This document shows, piece by piece, positions 1 through 8,697 of a DNA stretch of 64,000 nucleotides. Made by a program: the position numbers and the translations under genes. The number at the start of each line of letters is the position of its first letter. The first letter of the stretch is position 1. The DNA is from JADKAV01 sp963704075 (GTDB taxonomy: Bacteria; Actinomycetota; Actinomycetes; S36-B12; UBA10799), in contig CAVPGV010000009.1 of the NCBI GenBank assembly GCA_963704075.1, positions 124,001-188,000 of the forward strand, written 5' to 3'. The notes beneath the pieces are model-generated. The model did no database searches. It was not told the DNA's origin and saw only the letters and a program-made list of their open reading frames with translations.

Positions 1-1
1 G

Positions 2-76
2 GAGGCCGCACGCAGATATCTGCTGGCCCAGGGCTTCGGCCTCACCGATGAGCCGCTGCCCGCGGGTTGGATCTGA
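2..76 (+). CDS. C-terminal fragment of an unidentified protein
   Basis: An open frame enters from the left edge and ends with TGA at 74-76, giving 24 C-terminal residues that finish in PAGWI. The stretch reads like real protein (RYLLAQGFGL), but it is too short to assign to a family. It faces the minus-strand regulator at 397-990. In mycobacteria secA lies next to hpf on the opposite strand to this fragment, so this is not the end of secA. Function unknown. Confidence 0.45.
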   Translation, partial: EAARRYLLAQGFGLTDEPLPAGWI

Positions 77-396
77 CTGGGTCGAGCGCTCGACAGTCTC
101 GATGGCCTGGCGGTCTGCTGGTCCTACTCCACCGCCTGCGCCGGGCGGGAGTCGGAGCGGATCTGTGTGCCCAGGCGTGAGAGTTGGGTACAGGCGTTGG
201 AGATCGACGATGCGTGCAACTCCACCGGATGTGCGCTTGTCCAACGCCTGTACATAACTCCAACCCCTGTTCCGGCTCTGGAGTCGCGCGCCGCCGTGGT
301 CCAGGCGCGTGAGGGATCGACGAGGTCGCTAGATGTCCAAGCGATCCGGTCGGACGCCGAGTGTTGGGTTGCCTGTGATCAAGCGCCGCACGCTGG
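77..396. other. Convergent intergenic region, no gene seen
   Basis: About 320 bp between the end of the left-edge fragment (plus) and the end of the LuxR-type gene (minus). I see no convincing coding frame. Its one clear structure is the inverted repeat at 181-260, which could terminate transcription from either side. Confidence 0.5.
181..260. repeat. Long inverted repeat, possible bidirectional terminator
   Basis: A perfect 14-bp inverted repeat has arms at 188-201 and 240-253. It is extended by a further 5-bp pairing (181-185 with 256-260) across a 2-nt mismatch. The 38-nt loop can itself pair partly, with GU pairs. No T-run follows, so it is not a textbook intrinsic terminator, but it sits between converging genes. 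Confidence 0.5.
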
Positions 397-990
397 TCAC
401 GGCAGGCGGAGCCAGCCGACCTGGCCGGCACGAACGACGGCCTGCGTACGAGATGAGACCCCGAGCTTCGAGAAGACGTGGCCCAAGTGGTTTCGCACGG
501 TGTGCTCACTGATGAACAATGCGTTGGCGATCTCCCGGTTGCTCATGCCCTGGGCCAGCAGGGTGGTCACCTCCAGCTCCCGGGCGGTCGGGTCAGTGGG
601 GTTGCTCGAGGCCCTGCGCCGGGCAACCGGCCGCTCGCGCCGTAGATTCTGGACCGCATGAACGAGATCCGATGTGCTGCAGTCGCGCGCGAGAACCTCC
701 TTGGCACCGGCGCGCAACAGATCGACCACCGCCCTCTCGGCGGCGGGAACCCCGAGCACGATCGTCGGAGTCCGTGACTTCAGCGCCGCCAGAACCACCT
801 CGGCATCCGCGGCCTCGTGGCGCCGCACCCCGATGATCGCTGCCCCGGACGGACCCGGCCAGACCACAGTTCCCCCCCACTGCCCCACGACGGGATCGGG
901 AAGCACCACTCCTGCCAGAGTGGCAGCGATCCCGTGGGCGAAGACCGGTTCGGGATCGATGACTACGGTGCTGAGGGCAGGGGTGCTCAG
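397..990 (-). CDS. LuxR-family response regulator (NarL/FixJ type)
   Basis: Probable DNA-binding response regulator of 197 residues. Residues about 1-115 have the fold pattern of a receiver domain (start STVVIDPEPVF). The usual acidic pair is poor and no clear phospho-aspartate is visible, so it may be an atypical receiver. The C-terminal LuxR helix-turn-helix is clear: TARELEVTTLLAQGMSNREI followed by SEHTVRNHL. The first GTG in frame (909) would cut off the first beta strand. The frame instead runs back to a CTG at 990 that overlaps the hpf stop codon and has AGGAG 5 nt upstream, so I take CTG 990 as the start, translationally coupled to hpf. Target genes are unknown. In mycobacteria the gene next to hpf is secA. 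Confidence 0.7.
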   Translation of the reverse strand: MSTPALSTVVIDPEPVFAHGIAATLAGVVLPDPVVGQWGGTVVWPGPSGAAIIGVRRHEAADAEVVLAALKSRTPTIVLGVPAAERAVVDLLRAGAKEVLARDCSTSDLVHAVQNLRRERPVARRRASSNPTDPTARELEVTTLLAQGMSNREIANALFISEHTVRNHLGHVFSKLGVSSRTQAVVRAGQVGWLRLP

Positions 991-1637
991 GCCGACTCCT
1001 CGGCGGGCTGAGTCTCGTCTGCAGTGTGCACCCGGATCAGCCCGTAGTCGAAACCGCGGCGGCGATAGACCACGACGGGGTCGCCGGAGTCCTCGTCGAT
1101 GAACAAGAAGAAGTCGTGACCGACCATCTCCATCTGCGTCACCGCTTGCTCCACCGACATGGGCACGGTCTCGTGGCTCTTCTCACGCACGACGACCGGT
1201 CCCTGCTCCCAGACCGTGTCCTCGTCGAGGTCGTCCTCAAGATCCGGCACCTCGGCCGCGGGGGTCTCGAGATTGTCGAACCCGGCGGCACGCGGGCTGC
1301 GCACCGCGTCGGCACCGTGGCGGTGGAAGCGATTCTTGTCCGCTGCACGGCGCAGGCGCTGCTCCAGGCGGCCGTATGCGATGTCAAGCGCGGCGTACTT
1401 GTCGGACGCGGCTGCCTCCGCGCGGATGACCGCTCCGTTGGCGCGCGTGGTCAGTTCCACCTCGAACGCGCGATCGGCCAGACGGGGATTGGCTTCCTTC
1501 GAGACCTCGACGTCGACTCTGCGCAAGGGGATCCCGAACTTGTCGATGCGGTCCAACTTGCTGTGGACATGCTCCCGGAAGCGCTTGGACACCTCAACGT
1601 GTCGGCCGTGCACCACGATCTCAGCGACGTCGCTCAC
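987..1637 (-). CDS. hpf: Long-form ribosome hibernation promoting factor
   Basis: Binds the 30S subunit near the decoding centre and promotes 100S ribosome dimers in stationary phase or stress. The 216 residues show the long (HPFlong) layout. An N-terminal S30AE domain covers about 1-110 (VVHGRHVEVSKRF; KYAALDIAYGRLEQRLRR). A variable linker follows, then a C-terminal dimerisation domain at about 155-210 (VVREKSHETVPMSVEQA; FFLFIDEDSGDPVVVYRR). The GTG start at 1637 has a strong AAGGAGGAG ribosome-binding site. The gene lies 53 bp downstream of comF on the same strand, as in mycobacteria, and overlaps the next gene by 4 nt. Confidence 0.93.
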   Translation of the reverse strand: MSDVAEIVVHGRHVEVSKRFREHVHSKLDRIDKFGIPLRRVDVEVSKEANPRLADRAFEVELTTRANGAVIRAEAAASDKYAALDIAYGRLEQRLRRAADKNRFHRHGADAVRSPRAAGFDNLETPAAEVPDLEDDLDEDTVWEQGPVVVREKSHETVPMSVEQAVTQMEMVGHDFFLFIDEDSGDPVVVYRRRGFDYGLIRVHTADETQPAEESA

Positions 1638-1690
1638 GAAGCCCTCCTCCTTGTAGACAACCCCCGATTCAACACGTTCACGCTAACTCT

Positions 1691-2350
1691 TCATCCGCCC
1701 TGAGTGCACGTCGGGTCGTTGATCGAGCCGGCGATGACGACATGGGCGACCACCTCGTAGCCGCCCTCGGAGAGGGCGCGATCACATTCGGCCAGGGTGG
1801 CTCCGGACGTGCGCACATCGTCGACGACGACGACCGGCCCATCACCGGCACGGGCCACCCGCATCGTCGAGCGCAGGTTGCGCCGCCGGGCGGCGAATGA
1901 CAACCGCGCCTGGTCCGCCCGGGTGCCTGCGCGCAGCAACCTGCGTGTCGGCAGATCCGTCGCAACGCTTGCCGTGCGTGCCAGGTCCCACATGTGGTCG
2001 AAGCCGCGCCGGCGCACGGCTGCCGACGACGTCGCGGCGGGGGCCAGGGTGAGCTGGGGCGACAGGTCCAGCAGATCCACGGCCTCCAACACTCCGGCCG
2101 CGAGGACATGGCCCAGCAGCGGACGCAGACTGCTGATGCCGCGGTCCTTGTAGCCGACGATCGCCTCCGGGACGCAGCCCTCATAGCGGCAGGCGACGAT
2201 CAGCGGCGGGTCGACGGCGGCCAGCACCGGGTCCACCGACTCGGCGAAGGCCGTCCCGCACTCGGAGCACCAGGGCCGCCCGGGGCGTTCACACCCGACG
2301 CACGTCGAGCCCAGCAGGGCTGACGCGGCCGCATCCCACCAGGAACTCAT
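1691..2350 (-). CDS. comF: ComF family phosphoribosyltransferase-like protein
   Basis: Member of the ComF/GntX family, linked to DNA uptake in competent bacteria; its exact reaction is not established. The 219-residue protein has an N-terminal zinc-finger-like segment with CVGC and CSEC pairs (about residues 17-33). A type I phosphoribosyltransferase fold follows, with the PRPP-binding signature VVVVDDVRTSGAT near residue 180. The frame stays open upstream, but ATG 2350 gives the normal family N-terminus just before the zinc finger. It lies 62 bp downstream of lpqB and upstream of hpf, an order shared with mycobacteria. Confidence 0.88.
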   Translation of the reverse strand: MSSWWDAAASALLGSTCVGCERPGRPWCSECGTAFAESVDPVLAAVDPPLIVACRYEGCVPEAIVGYKDRGISSLRPLLGHVLAAGVLEAVDLLDLSPQLTLAPAATSSAAVRRRGFDHMWDLARTASVATDLPTRRLLRAGTRADQARLSFAARRRNLRSTMRVARAGDGPVVVVDDVRTSGATLAECDRALSEGGYEVVAHVVIAGSINDPTCTQGG

Positions 2351-2412
2351 GCAGCAAGTCTGGGCCTCAGCCCGCGGGCCTTGGTCGTCCAAATTCGATC
2401 TGTGGATGACCT

Positions 2413-4083
2413 CTATCCGGGATAGCGCGGCTGGCGTCCCTGGGTCAGGGGAACCCAGGTGTTGCCGTTGAACTGCCAGACCTGGCCGTCTTCGGTCCCC
2501 GACAGCAACGGCCGGTCGGGCGCGGCGGCGACCGTGCTCGCGAGCGGCGGACCGCCGAGCAAACGTACCGAGAACAGACCCAAGTCCACGCTGCCCACCT
2601 GTGGCGGCTGGTTGGGCTGCTTGATGAGCAGCGCCACCTGCGTGGCCGACGCCCACGCTGCTGCTTGGACAGGACCGCTCACCAGCGCCCGCGGCCCGGT
2701 CAGACTCGGCGGGCCGGTGGTCCGATCGACCCGCAACAGATAGGCGGTCGCCGCATCTCGCGGCCCGGCCACGACCAACGCCCGCGAGCCGTCGCGGGAT
2801 ATCTGCACCGACCTGACCTCGTCCAGTTCGATCGGGACCTTCTGGGACCCGAGGACGTTCACCGTCTGAGCCCCGACGTCCCGGTCGGGCAGCCACAGCG
2901 CGCCCGTGCGGTCCCACGATCCACCCCGACTGCGCAGATCGGTCCGCGCGTCCGCCCAGCGGGAGGGGGTCTGCAGCGGGGCGGTCAGCAACTGCCCGTC
3001 CGGATCGGTGGCGGCGACGGCACTCTGATCAAGGCTGATGAGCGGGTCCTCGACCGGGGGTTGCCCGCTGCCCGGTGCCCCGGGCACAGGCAGAGCCTCG
3101 TTCTCGGCGCTCATGGCGAGTACCCGGCCCGAGCGCACGATGTACCAGGGGGCCCCGGGAGACAAGCCGTCGGGATCGAAATCGGCCCAGGCACTGCGCG
3201 GCTGGATCAGATCACTCCCGGGGACCGTCACCGGCTCTCCGTCGGCAGTTATCGTGACGCCTCGGAAGCCGGGCACTTGTCGCAAGGTCCACACGATCTG
3301 CGCCGACAGTTGCTGGCGTGCCAGATCATCGGCCTGCAGGACCGCGGCCGTGAGATCGATCTGAACGATGCCGTCGACGGTGTTCACGGTATTGAGTTCG
3401 GTGCCGGCCGGTAAGCCGTTGATCACCGCTGGTTCCAACCAGGCACCCGGGCCCTGCAGCAGCGCGCGCACCAGGTCGGTGGTCACATCCCCCTGGCTCC
3501 TGGCGAACAGCACCGGGTTCGGCGCCAGGATGCCTCCGGGCTTCGCGACGAAGTAGGTCTGGAACTCCCGGTAGGAGCGTTCCACCGCGGCCCGCGACAG
3601 CAGCAGGCCGTCCGGGACGTCGTCGATGCGCCACTGCGAACCGACTTGGGTCAGGCCGAACTGTTCCTCCAGGGTGGTCTGCTCCTCACTGGGCACGTAC
3701 TGGGATCGTGCGGAGATCACCCCGACCTGGGCGGCGGTGAGGGTCACGCGGTCCTCGGCGGAACTGCTCAGTGTCTCCGTGTCATTGCCGTACACCCGGA
3801 CCCCGGCCTGCGGATCCCAGGTCTGGCCGGCTTGCGGTGTCAAATACTCGCGCGCCACCGCATGACCGTCCTCGAATCCCGAGGCGGCGTCCAGGAATCC
3901 CTGCACGATCTCGATCTGTGACATTCCCGGGCGCGGAGAGCGGGCAAGTGCGCGGACGAAACTGCTGGAGGCCGTGTCGGGGACCGCTTGGTCCACCTCT
4001 ACCACCGGACCACTGGTCGGCACCTGAGCACAGCCCGAGACCAGCAGGGCAACCACCGCTGCGGTGACCATCACGCGCCTCAT
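2413..4083 (-). CDS. lpqB: Lipoprotein LpqB, partner of MtrB
   Basis: Secreted lipoprotein of the MtrAB system that interacts with the sensor domain of MtrB and affects envelope homeostasis. The 556 residues start with a signal peptide and lipobox ending LLVSGC, with the lipidated cysteine at about residue 18. A GerMN-type domain lies around 190-290 (LVRALLQGPGAWLEPAVING). A beta-propeller-like C-terminal half follows (repeated blades such as RSVQISRDGSRALVVAG). Its ATG overlaps the mtrB stop by 4 nt, so it is coupled to mtrB. Confidence 0.93.
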   Translation of the reverse strand: MRRVMVTAAVVALLVSGCAQVPTSGPVVEVDQAVPDTASSSFVRALARSPRPGMSQIEIVQGFLDAASGFEDGHAVAREYLTPQAGQTWDPQAGVRVYGNDTETLSSSAEDRVTLTAAQVGVISARSQYVPSEEQTTLEEQFGLTQVGSQWRIDDVPDGLLLSRAAVERSYREFQTYFVAKPGGILAPNPVLFARSQGDVTTDLVRALLQGPGAWLEPAVINGLPAGTELNTVNTVDGIVQIDLTAAVLQADDLARQQLSAQIVWTLRQVPGFRGVTITADGEPVTVPGSDLIQPRSAWADFDPDGLSPGAPWYIVRSGRVLAMSAENEALPVPGAPGSGQPPVEDPLISLDQSAVAATDPDGQLLTAPLQTPSRWADARTDLRSRGGSWDRTGALWLPDRDVGAQTVNVLGSQKVPIELDEVRSVQISRDGSRALVVAGPRDAATAYLLRVDRTTGPPSLTGPRALVSGPVQAAAWASATQVALLIKQPNQPPQVGSVDLGLFSVRLLGGPPLASTVAAAPDRPLLSGTEDGQVWQFNGNTWVPLTQGRQPRYPG

Positions 4084-5639
4084 ACGCCCACCTCCGTCGG
4101 ATCCAACGGCAACGGGGACGCCTCGCCGAGGTCCTGTCCGGCCACCCGCGGCAGCGTCAGCCGGAAGAGGGCCCCTTGCCCCGGCCGGCCCCAGACCGCC
4201 AGTCGTCCCCCGTGCAGGCGGGTGTCCTCCAAAGCGATGGACAGCCCGAGACCGGTGCCGCCCAGATTGCGCACACGGGAGGGGTCGGCGCGCCAGAAGC
4301 GGTCGAACACCCGGTCCAGGTCATCGTCGTGGAGGCCACGGCCGAAGTCGCGCACGGACACCGCCGCACACGTGGCTCCGACGGCAACTCTCACCTCGAT
4401 GGGGTGGCCCTCACCATGCTCGATGGCATTGGACAACAGATTGCGCACGATGCGTTCGATGCGTCGCGGGTCGCAGGCAGCCACGCAAGGATGATCGGGG
4501 AACAACTCGACGATTTCGCAGCCGCGCGCGCGAGCCAAGGGACGTGCGGCCTCCACCGCGGCCCCCACCACGGCGCGCAGATCCGTGGATTCGGTTTCCA
4601 ACTGCGCGGCGCCCGCATCGAATCTGCTGATCTCCAGCAGATCGGACAGCAGCAATTCGAACCGGTCGAGTTGGTCGTGCAACAACTCGCTGCTGCGCAG
4701 CAACGACGGTGGCATGTCGTCGCGGCTCTCATAGATGACGTCGGAGGCCATGCGGATGGTGGTCAGCGGGGTGCGCAGTTCATGGGAGACATCGGAGACG
4801 AATCGCTGCTGCAACCGGGAGAGGTTCTCGAGTTGCCGGATCTGGGTCTGCAAGGAACCGGCCATGTCGTTGAATGCAAGCGCCAAGGCGGCAAGGTCGT
4901 CCTCTCCGCGCACGGGCAGCCGCTGTTCGAGATGTCCGGCTCGCACCAGCTCCGCCGTCCTGGCCGCCTGTCGCACCGGCATCACCACGTGCCGGGCGAT
5001 CAGCGACATGAGCAGCCCCAGCAAGCCGATCAGCAGCACGCCGGCGATCCAGGCCGTCGATCTGACCAGGTCCAGCGTCCCCTGCAGTTCGCCGTAGGGG
5101 AACAGATAGTAGACCTCATAGGCGGTATCGGTGCCGATGGTCAGCAGCGAGCCGACCACGAGCCCGGGTTCGGAGGGCTGGTCGACGTACTCGATGGTCG
5201 TGTAGGTCCACACCTCCCGGCCCTGCTCACGCACCTGCGCCCGCATTTCGAGCGGAACGCTGAACACCTCCACGAGGTTCGTGCCCCGCTCAGACAATTC
5301 CGTGCCCTCCGCAGAGGCCCCCTCCAGCAACAGCACCTCGTAGGCTGCGCCCCGGTCGTCGCTGGTCACCAACGAGTTCATGATCGAATCGGCCAGACCC
5401 TCACTGGGCGGCGGCGGTCCGCCCTCGCTGGCCTGCAGGACGACCTGCTGGGCCGCCGCCAATCCCACGTTGGCCTCAGCGATGGACCTGCTGGTGTTGG
5501 CGTCGACCAGACCGTTGGTCACACGGATGAGCAGGAAACCGAGACTCGCGCCCACCAGGACCGTGGCGGCCACGAGTGTCGTGGCGACCACCCGGAACGC
5601 CAGTGAACGCCGCCAGCGGCGGGTCAACGCCCTGAACAT
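4080..5639 (-). CDS. mtrB: Sensor histidine kinase MtrB
   Basis: Membrane sensor kinase of the MtrAB two-component system, which controls cell wall and division genes in actinobacteria. In 519 residues it has TM1 (about 18-40), an extracytoplasmic sensor region (about 41-195), TM2 (about 196-218) and a HAMP domain (about 218-270). The phosphoacceptor block is SDVSHELRTPLTT with His at about 286. The ATP-binding domain carries the N box (NLLSNAIEHGEG), the G1 motif (VRDFGRGL) and the G2 motif (GGTGLGLSIA). Its ATG shares one base with the mtrA stop (TGATG). Confidence 0.95.
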   Translation of the reverse strand: MFRALTRRWRRSLAFRVVATTLVAATVLVGASLGFLLIRVTNGLVDANTSRSIAEANVGLAAAQQVVLQASEGGPPPPSEGLADSIMNSLVTSDDRGAAYEVLLLEGASAEGTELSERGTNLVEVFSVPLEMRAQVREQGREVWTYTTIEYVDQPSEPGLVVGSLLTIGTDTAYEVYYLFPYGELQGTLDLVRSTAWIAGVLLIGLLGLLMSLIARHVVMPVRQAARTAELVRAGHLEQRLPVRGEDDLAALALAFNDMAGSLQTQIRQLENLSRLQQRFVSDVSHELRTPLTTIRMASDVIYESRDDMPPSLLRSSELLHDQLDRFELLLSDLLEISRFDAGAAQLETESTDLRAVVGAAVEAARPLARARGCEIVELFPDHPCVAACDPRRIERIVRNLLSNAIEHGEGHPIEVRVAVGATCAAVSVRDFGRGLHDDDLDRVFDRFWRADPSRVRNLGGTGLGLSIALEDTRLHGGRLAVWGRPGQGALFRLTLPRVAGQDLGEASPLPLDPTEVGV

Positions 5640-6343
5640 CAGTCCGAGTCGTCGCGTGCCTTGTACCCGACGCCGCGCACGGTCAGGACCACTTCAGGAT
5701 TCTCCGGGTCGTGCTCGATCTTGGAACGCAGACGTTGTACGTGGACATTGACCAAACGCGTGTCGGCGGGGTGCCGGTATCCCCACACGTCCTGAAGAAG
5801 GATCTCGCGGCTGAAGACCTGCCACGGTTTGCGGGCCAGGCAGACGAGCAGGTCGAACTCCAGCGGGGTGAGGTCGATGACCTGACCGTCCCGGCGCACG
5901 CTGTGGCCGGCGACGTCGATGGTCAGATCCCCCAAGCGGATGACTTCGGGCTTCTCGTCGTCGAGACGGCGCAGACGCGTACGGATCCTTGCGATCAGTT
6001 CCTTGGCTTTGAACGGCTTGACGACGTAGTCGTCGGCGCCGGATTCCAGCCCCAGCACCACATCGACGGTGTCGGTCTTCGCCGTCAGCATCACGATCGG
6101 AATGCCACTTTCGGCGCGGATCGCCCGGCACACCTCGATGCCGTCCTTGCCCGGCAGCATGACGTCCAGCAGGACCAGGTCCGGGCGGGTGTGGTGGAAC
6201 GCTTCCAGGGCCCTGGAGCCATCGGCCTCGAAGAACGGCTCGAACCCATCGGCCTGCAGGACGATGCCCAACATCTCCGACAATGCGGGGTCGTCATCGA
6301 CGACCAGAACCCGTCCCTTCACGTCCCCCACTATTGCAGACAT
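5639..6343 (-). CDS. mtrA: Response regulator MtrA
   Basis: OmpR/PhoB-type response regulator paired with MtrB; in mycobacteria it is essential and acts on replication, division and wall genes. In 234 residues the receiver domain (about 8-125) has acidic pocket D16-D18 (VLVVDDDPALSEM) and phospho-acceptor D60 (LVLLDVMLPG). The winged-helix domain ends with the typical VLTVRGVGYKA. The frame is open for another 97 codons upstream, but ATG 6343 gives the canonical family length and N-terminus. The leader contains a purine-rich GGGGGGA about 7 nt upstream. Confidence 0.95.
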   Translation of the reverse strand: MSAIVGDVKGRVLVVDDDPALSEMLGIVLQADGFEPFFEADGSRALEAFHHTRPDLVLLDVMLPGKDGIEVCRAIRAESGIPIVMLTAKTDTVDVVLGLESGADDYVVKPFKAKELIARIRTRLRRLDDEKPEVIRLGDLTIDVAGHSVRRDGQVIDLTPLEFDLLVCLARKPWQVFSREILLQDVWGYRHPADTRLVNVHVQRLRSKIEHDPENPEVVLTVRGVGYKARDDSD

Positions 6344-6840
6344 CGGCCGTCCCCCCGTCCTTTGCGGATTCGCGGCGTCCAAGGGGCAGTCGGTTTCGCG
6401 GTTTGCTCCTACTCCGAGGCGCAGTTCCGCCATCCCGCTCAGGTCGGTCGACGTTCGCGCCGGACAGCGTTCATCCTCCAACCCCGTGCACGTTTCTCTC
6501 ACCTCACGTTCTAGGGCGCTTTGGACGTGCCTGTGGTGGGCGAAACCGTGCACCTGAATCGGACCAACCGGCATCGACTCGCGAAATAGCCCGTTAGTTG
6601 CCGAATGACCCGTAGTTTGCGGGCCATTTCGCAACTACCGGGCCATTTGACAGTTGGCGGTTCCCGCCCGTGGGCCGTAAGGGCACCATTTCTCTGAAGT
6701 GGGCCACTGTCGGCCGTCGGTTTCCCACCCGAACAGGCGGCCGACCCCGGCCAATACGACTCACCTTGCGCGAACCCTCGCGTCACATGCCGAGCCGCAG
6801 TCGGAGACTCGGGCGGGCCGTCCTGCTGGCGCCGGGTTGC
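6344..6840. other. Region upstream of mtrA with a repeat cluster
   Basis: About 500 bp between the mtrA start and the proposed end of the CPBP protease gene; no gene is supported. It must hold the mtrA promoter, which I could not place with confidence. Its visible structure is the three-copy repeat at 6583-6648. Confidence 0.5.
6583..6648. repeat. Three degenerate copies of a 19-bp motif, two forming a hairpin
   Basis: Copy A (6583-6601) and copy B (6603-6621) lie head to tail. Copy C (6630-6648) is inverted. All fit a pattern close to AAATGGCCCGGTAGTTGCG. B and C can pair into a stem of about 18 bp with an 8-nt loop, and the loop bases (GGCCATTT) recur at the end of copy C. This could be a transcription stop for one flank, a regulator-binding array or a small repeat family. 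Confidence 0.6.
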
Positions 6841-7615
6841 TCAGCCCACCAGGAACAGGATGCCGATCGCGCCCGGGAAGGTTGTTCGTCATGTGCGCCA
6901 CGATGGCCGTGGTCGTGTTGTTGCGGTGGATGCGCGCCGCACCGAGGATCAGGCCGATGGCGAACAGCAGGGCGAACCTGATCGGCTCGAGGTGCATCGC
7001 GGCGAACAGAGCTGCGGAAATGACCACTGCGAGCCACTTGCTCATCCCCCGCTTGAGCAGGCTGGTCATGAGCAGGCCGCGGTAGCAGAGTTCCTCCACG
7101 ATCGGGGCACCGAACGCGACGGCCAGCGCGAACAGGAAACGAGCCACGGGGAAGTCGTTGAGACTGGTCGCCAGTTCACCGGCGCTGGAGTCGAACTCCC
7201 CGAACACCGCGGACAGCGCGGCCGCGATGATCGAGGCGGCGACCAGCGCCGCTACCCCCCACAAGAGGCCCCAGCCGATGTCACCGCGCGAAACCCGCAG
7301 ACCGAAGTCGAGCCGGATGCCGTTGCCCCGCAGCCGACTGACGAGCCACGGCCAGCCCCCCATCCCCAACCACGGCAGGATCACACCGACCAGAAGCGCC
7401 CAGGCGTAGACCGCCGTGCCTTCCTGTGTCAAGACGATCGGGACCCCGCTTACGACACTGAATACCAGCCACGCACCCACGGCGATGAAGAAGTCCGGCA
7501 CGCCCCAGCTCGGGCGCTTGAGTGGCACCCCTCGCCACCACGCCGCGATGGCGGCATCGGCGGCGCCCGGGTACGGGGTTTGCACAGGGGGCTGCGCGAC
7601 TACGGGGTTCGACAC
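6841..7615 (-). CDS. CPBP intramembrane metalloprotease, apparent frameshift at C-terminus
   Basis: CAAX/CPBP-family intramembrane glutamic-type protease; substrates unknown. It is a multi-pass membrane protein with the three family motifs: EExxxR (EELCYRG, about 174-180), FxxxH (FAAMHL, about 204-209) and HxxxN (HMTNN, about 241-245). After HMTNNLPG the frame as given runs into an unlikely Arg/Pro-rich tail. Removing one base from the GCCCGGG run at 6871-6877 restores the family-like ending GAIGILFLVG and a stop at 6841, giving 257 residues. Start GTG 7615 is preceded by GAGGTG. Confidence 0.75.
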
Positions 7616-7748
7616 GGAATCACCTCAGCACAAGTGTGCCAGCCACGCCCGATGACGCCAGTGTGGCGGGCGACCGGAGAGGTCACCCCCGGTCGTCCCC
7701 GTCGGGCGCGCCGAAGCGCGGATGTGGTCCGGGCGGATGTGCCAGGGC

Positions 7749-8672
7749 TCAGGGACCCGGGGCGAGCCGGTCCAGGTCGGGCTCGAGGTAGATGTAGCGG
7801 GCGCTCGGCAGGGCTGCGCGGATGGCCGCCTCGGCCTCGTCGATGCCCGCGGCGATGGTGGCGGCGTCATCCTCGCCGCCGATGGCGACCTTCGCGGCCA
7901 CCAGGAGTTCGTCGGGGCCCACGTGCAGCGTCTTCAAGTGGATAACCCGATCAATGGACTGCGTGCTGTCCAAAGCGACCCGGATCGCCTGTTCCTGTTC
8001 GGGCAGAGCGGATTCGCCCACGAGCATGCTCGACATCTCGAACGCGAGGAACACCGCGATCACGACCAGCAGCGTGCCCACCGCCATCGCGCCGAGCCCG
8101 TCCCAGCGGCCGTCGCCGGTGATCGTGGCCATGGAAACCCCGACCAGCGCAAACACCAGGCCGATGAGGGCGCCGGTGTCCTCCAGCAGAACCACGGGGA
8201 GCTCGGGTTGCCGGGCGTCGCGCACGAAACGCAGCAGCGAGCGACCGCCACGGGACTTGTTCGCCTCGCGCATCGCCGTTCGGAAGGAGAAACCTTCCAG
8301 GACGATCGCTATCAGCAGCACGGCGACCGCGATCTGCACATCGCGCAGCTCCTCGGGATGGGTGAACTTGTGAAAGCCCTCGTAGAGCGAGAACAGGCCA
8401 CCCACCAGGAACAGGATGATCGCCACCACGAAGGCGTAGACATACCGCACCCTGGAGTACCCGAACTGATGGGTTGCGTCCGCGGTGCGGCGGGCGCGCC
8501 GGCCACCGATGAGCAAGAGGACCTGATTGCCGCTGTCGGCCACGGAGTGGATCGCTTCGGACAGCATCGACGACGATCCGGTGAGCGCGAACGCCACGAA
8601 TTTGGAGACCGCGATCCCCAGATTGGCGATCAATGCCGCAAGGACAGCCTTCGAACCACCCTCGGTACTCAC
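7749..8672 (-). CDS. Cation diffusion facilitator family transporter
   Basis: Probable divalent metal/proton antiporter of the CDF family, 307 residues. About five or six membrane helices lie in residues 10-210. The motifs LSEAIHSVADSGNQ (helix 2) and LLEDTGALIGLV (helix 5) carry the acidic/His residues that normally bind metal. A cytoplasmic C-terminal domain with a ferredoxin-like pattern follows (about 215-300). The start is GTG 8672; the sequence CACACT sits 6 nt upstream, a weaker version of the leaderless -10 pattern used elsewhere here. It sits just downstream of manA with no overlap. Confidence 0.88.
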   Translation of the reverse strand: MSTEGGSKAVLAALIANLGIAVSKFVAFALTGSSSMLSEAIHSVADSGNQVLLLIGGRRARRTADATHQFGYSRVRYVYAFVVAIILFLVGGLFSLYEGFHKFTHPEELRDVQIAVAVLLIAIVLEGFSFRTAMREANKSRGGRSLLRFVRDARQPELPVVLLEDTGALIGLVFALVGVSMATITGDGRWDGLGAMAVGTLLVVIAVFLAFEMSSMLVGESALPEQEQAIRVALDSTQSIDRVIHLKTLHVGPDELLVAAKVAIGGEDDAATIAAGIDEAEAAIRAALPSARYIYLEPDLDRLAPGP

Positions 8673-8697
8673 GGGGTCAGTGTGCCCAATCGAGGCC

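Noticed and set aside
4080..6343. Alternative long frames opposite mtrA/mtrB (plus strand, several hundred residues)
   Set aside because: They are shadows of high-GC genes, with no start signals or recognisable domains.
6344..6634. 97-residue N-terminal extension of mtrA
   Set aside because: No similarity to response regulators; ATG 6343 matches the family start.
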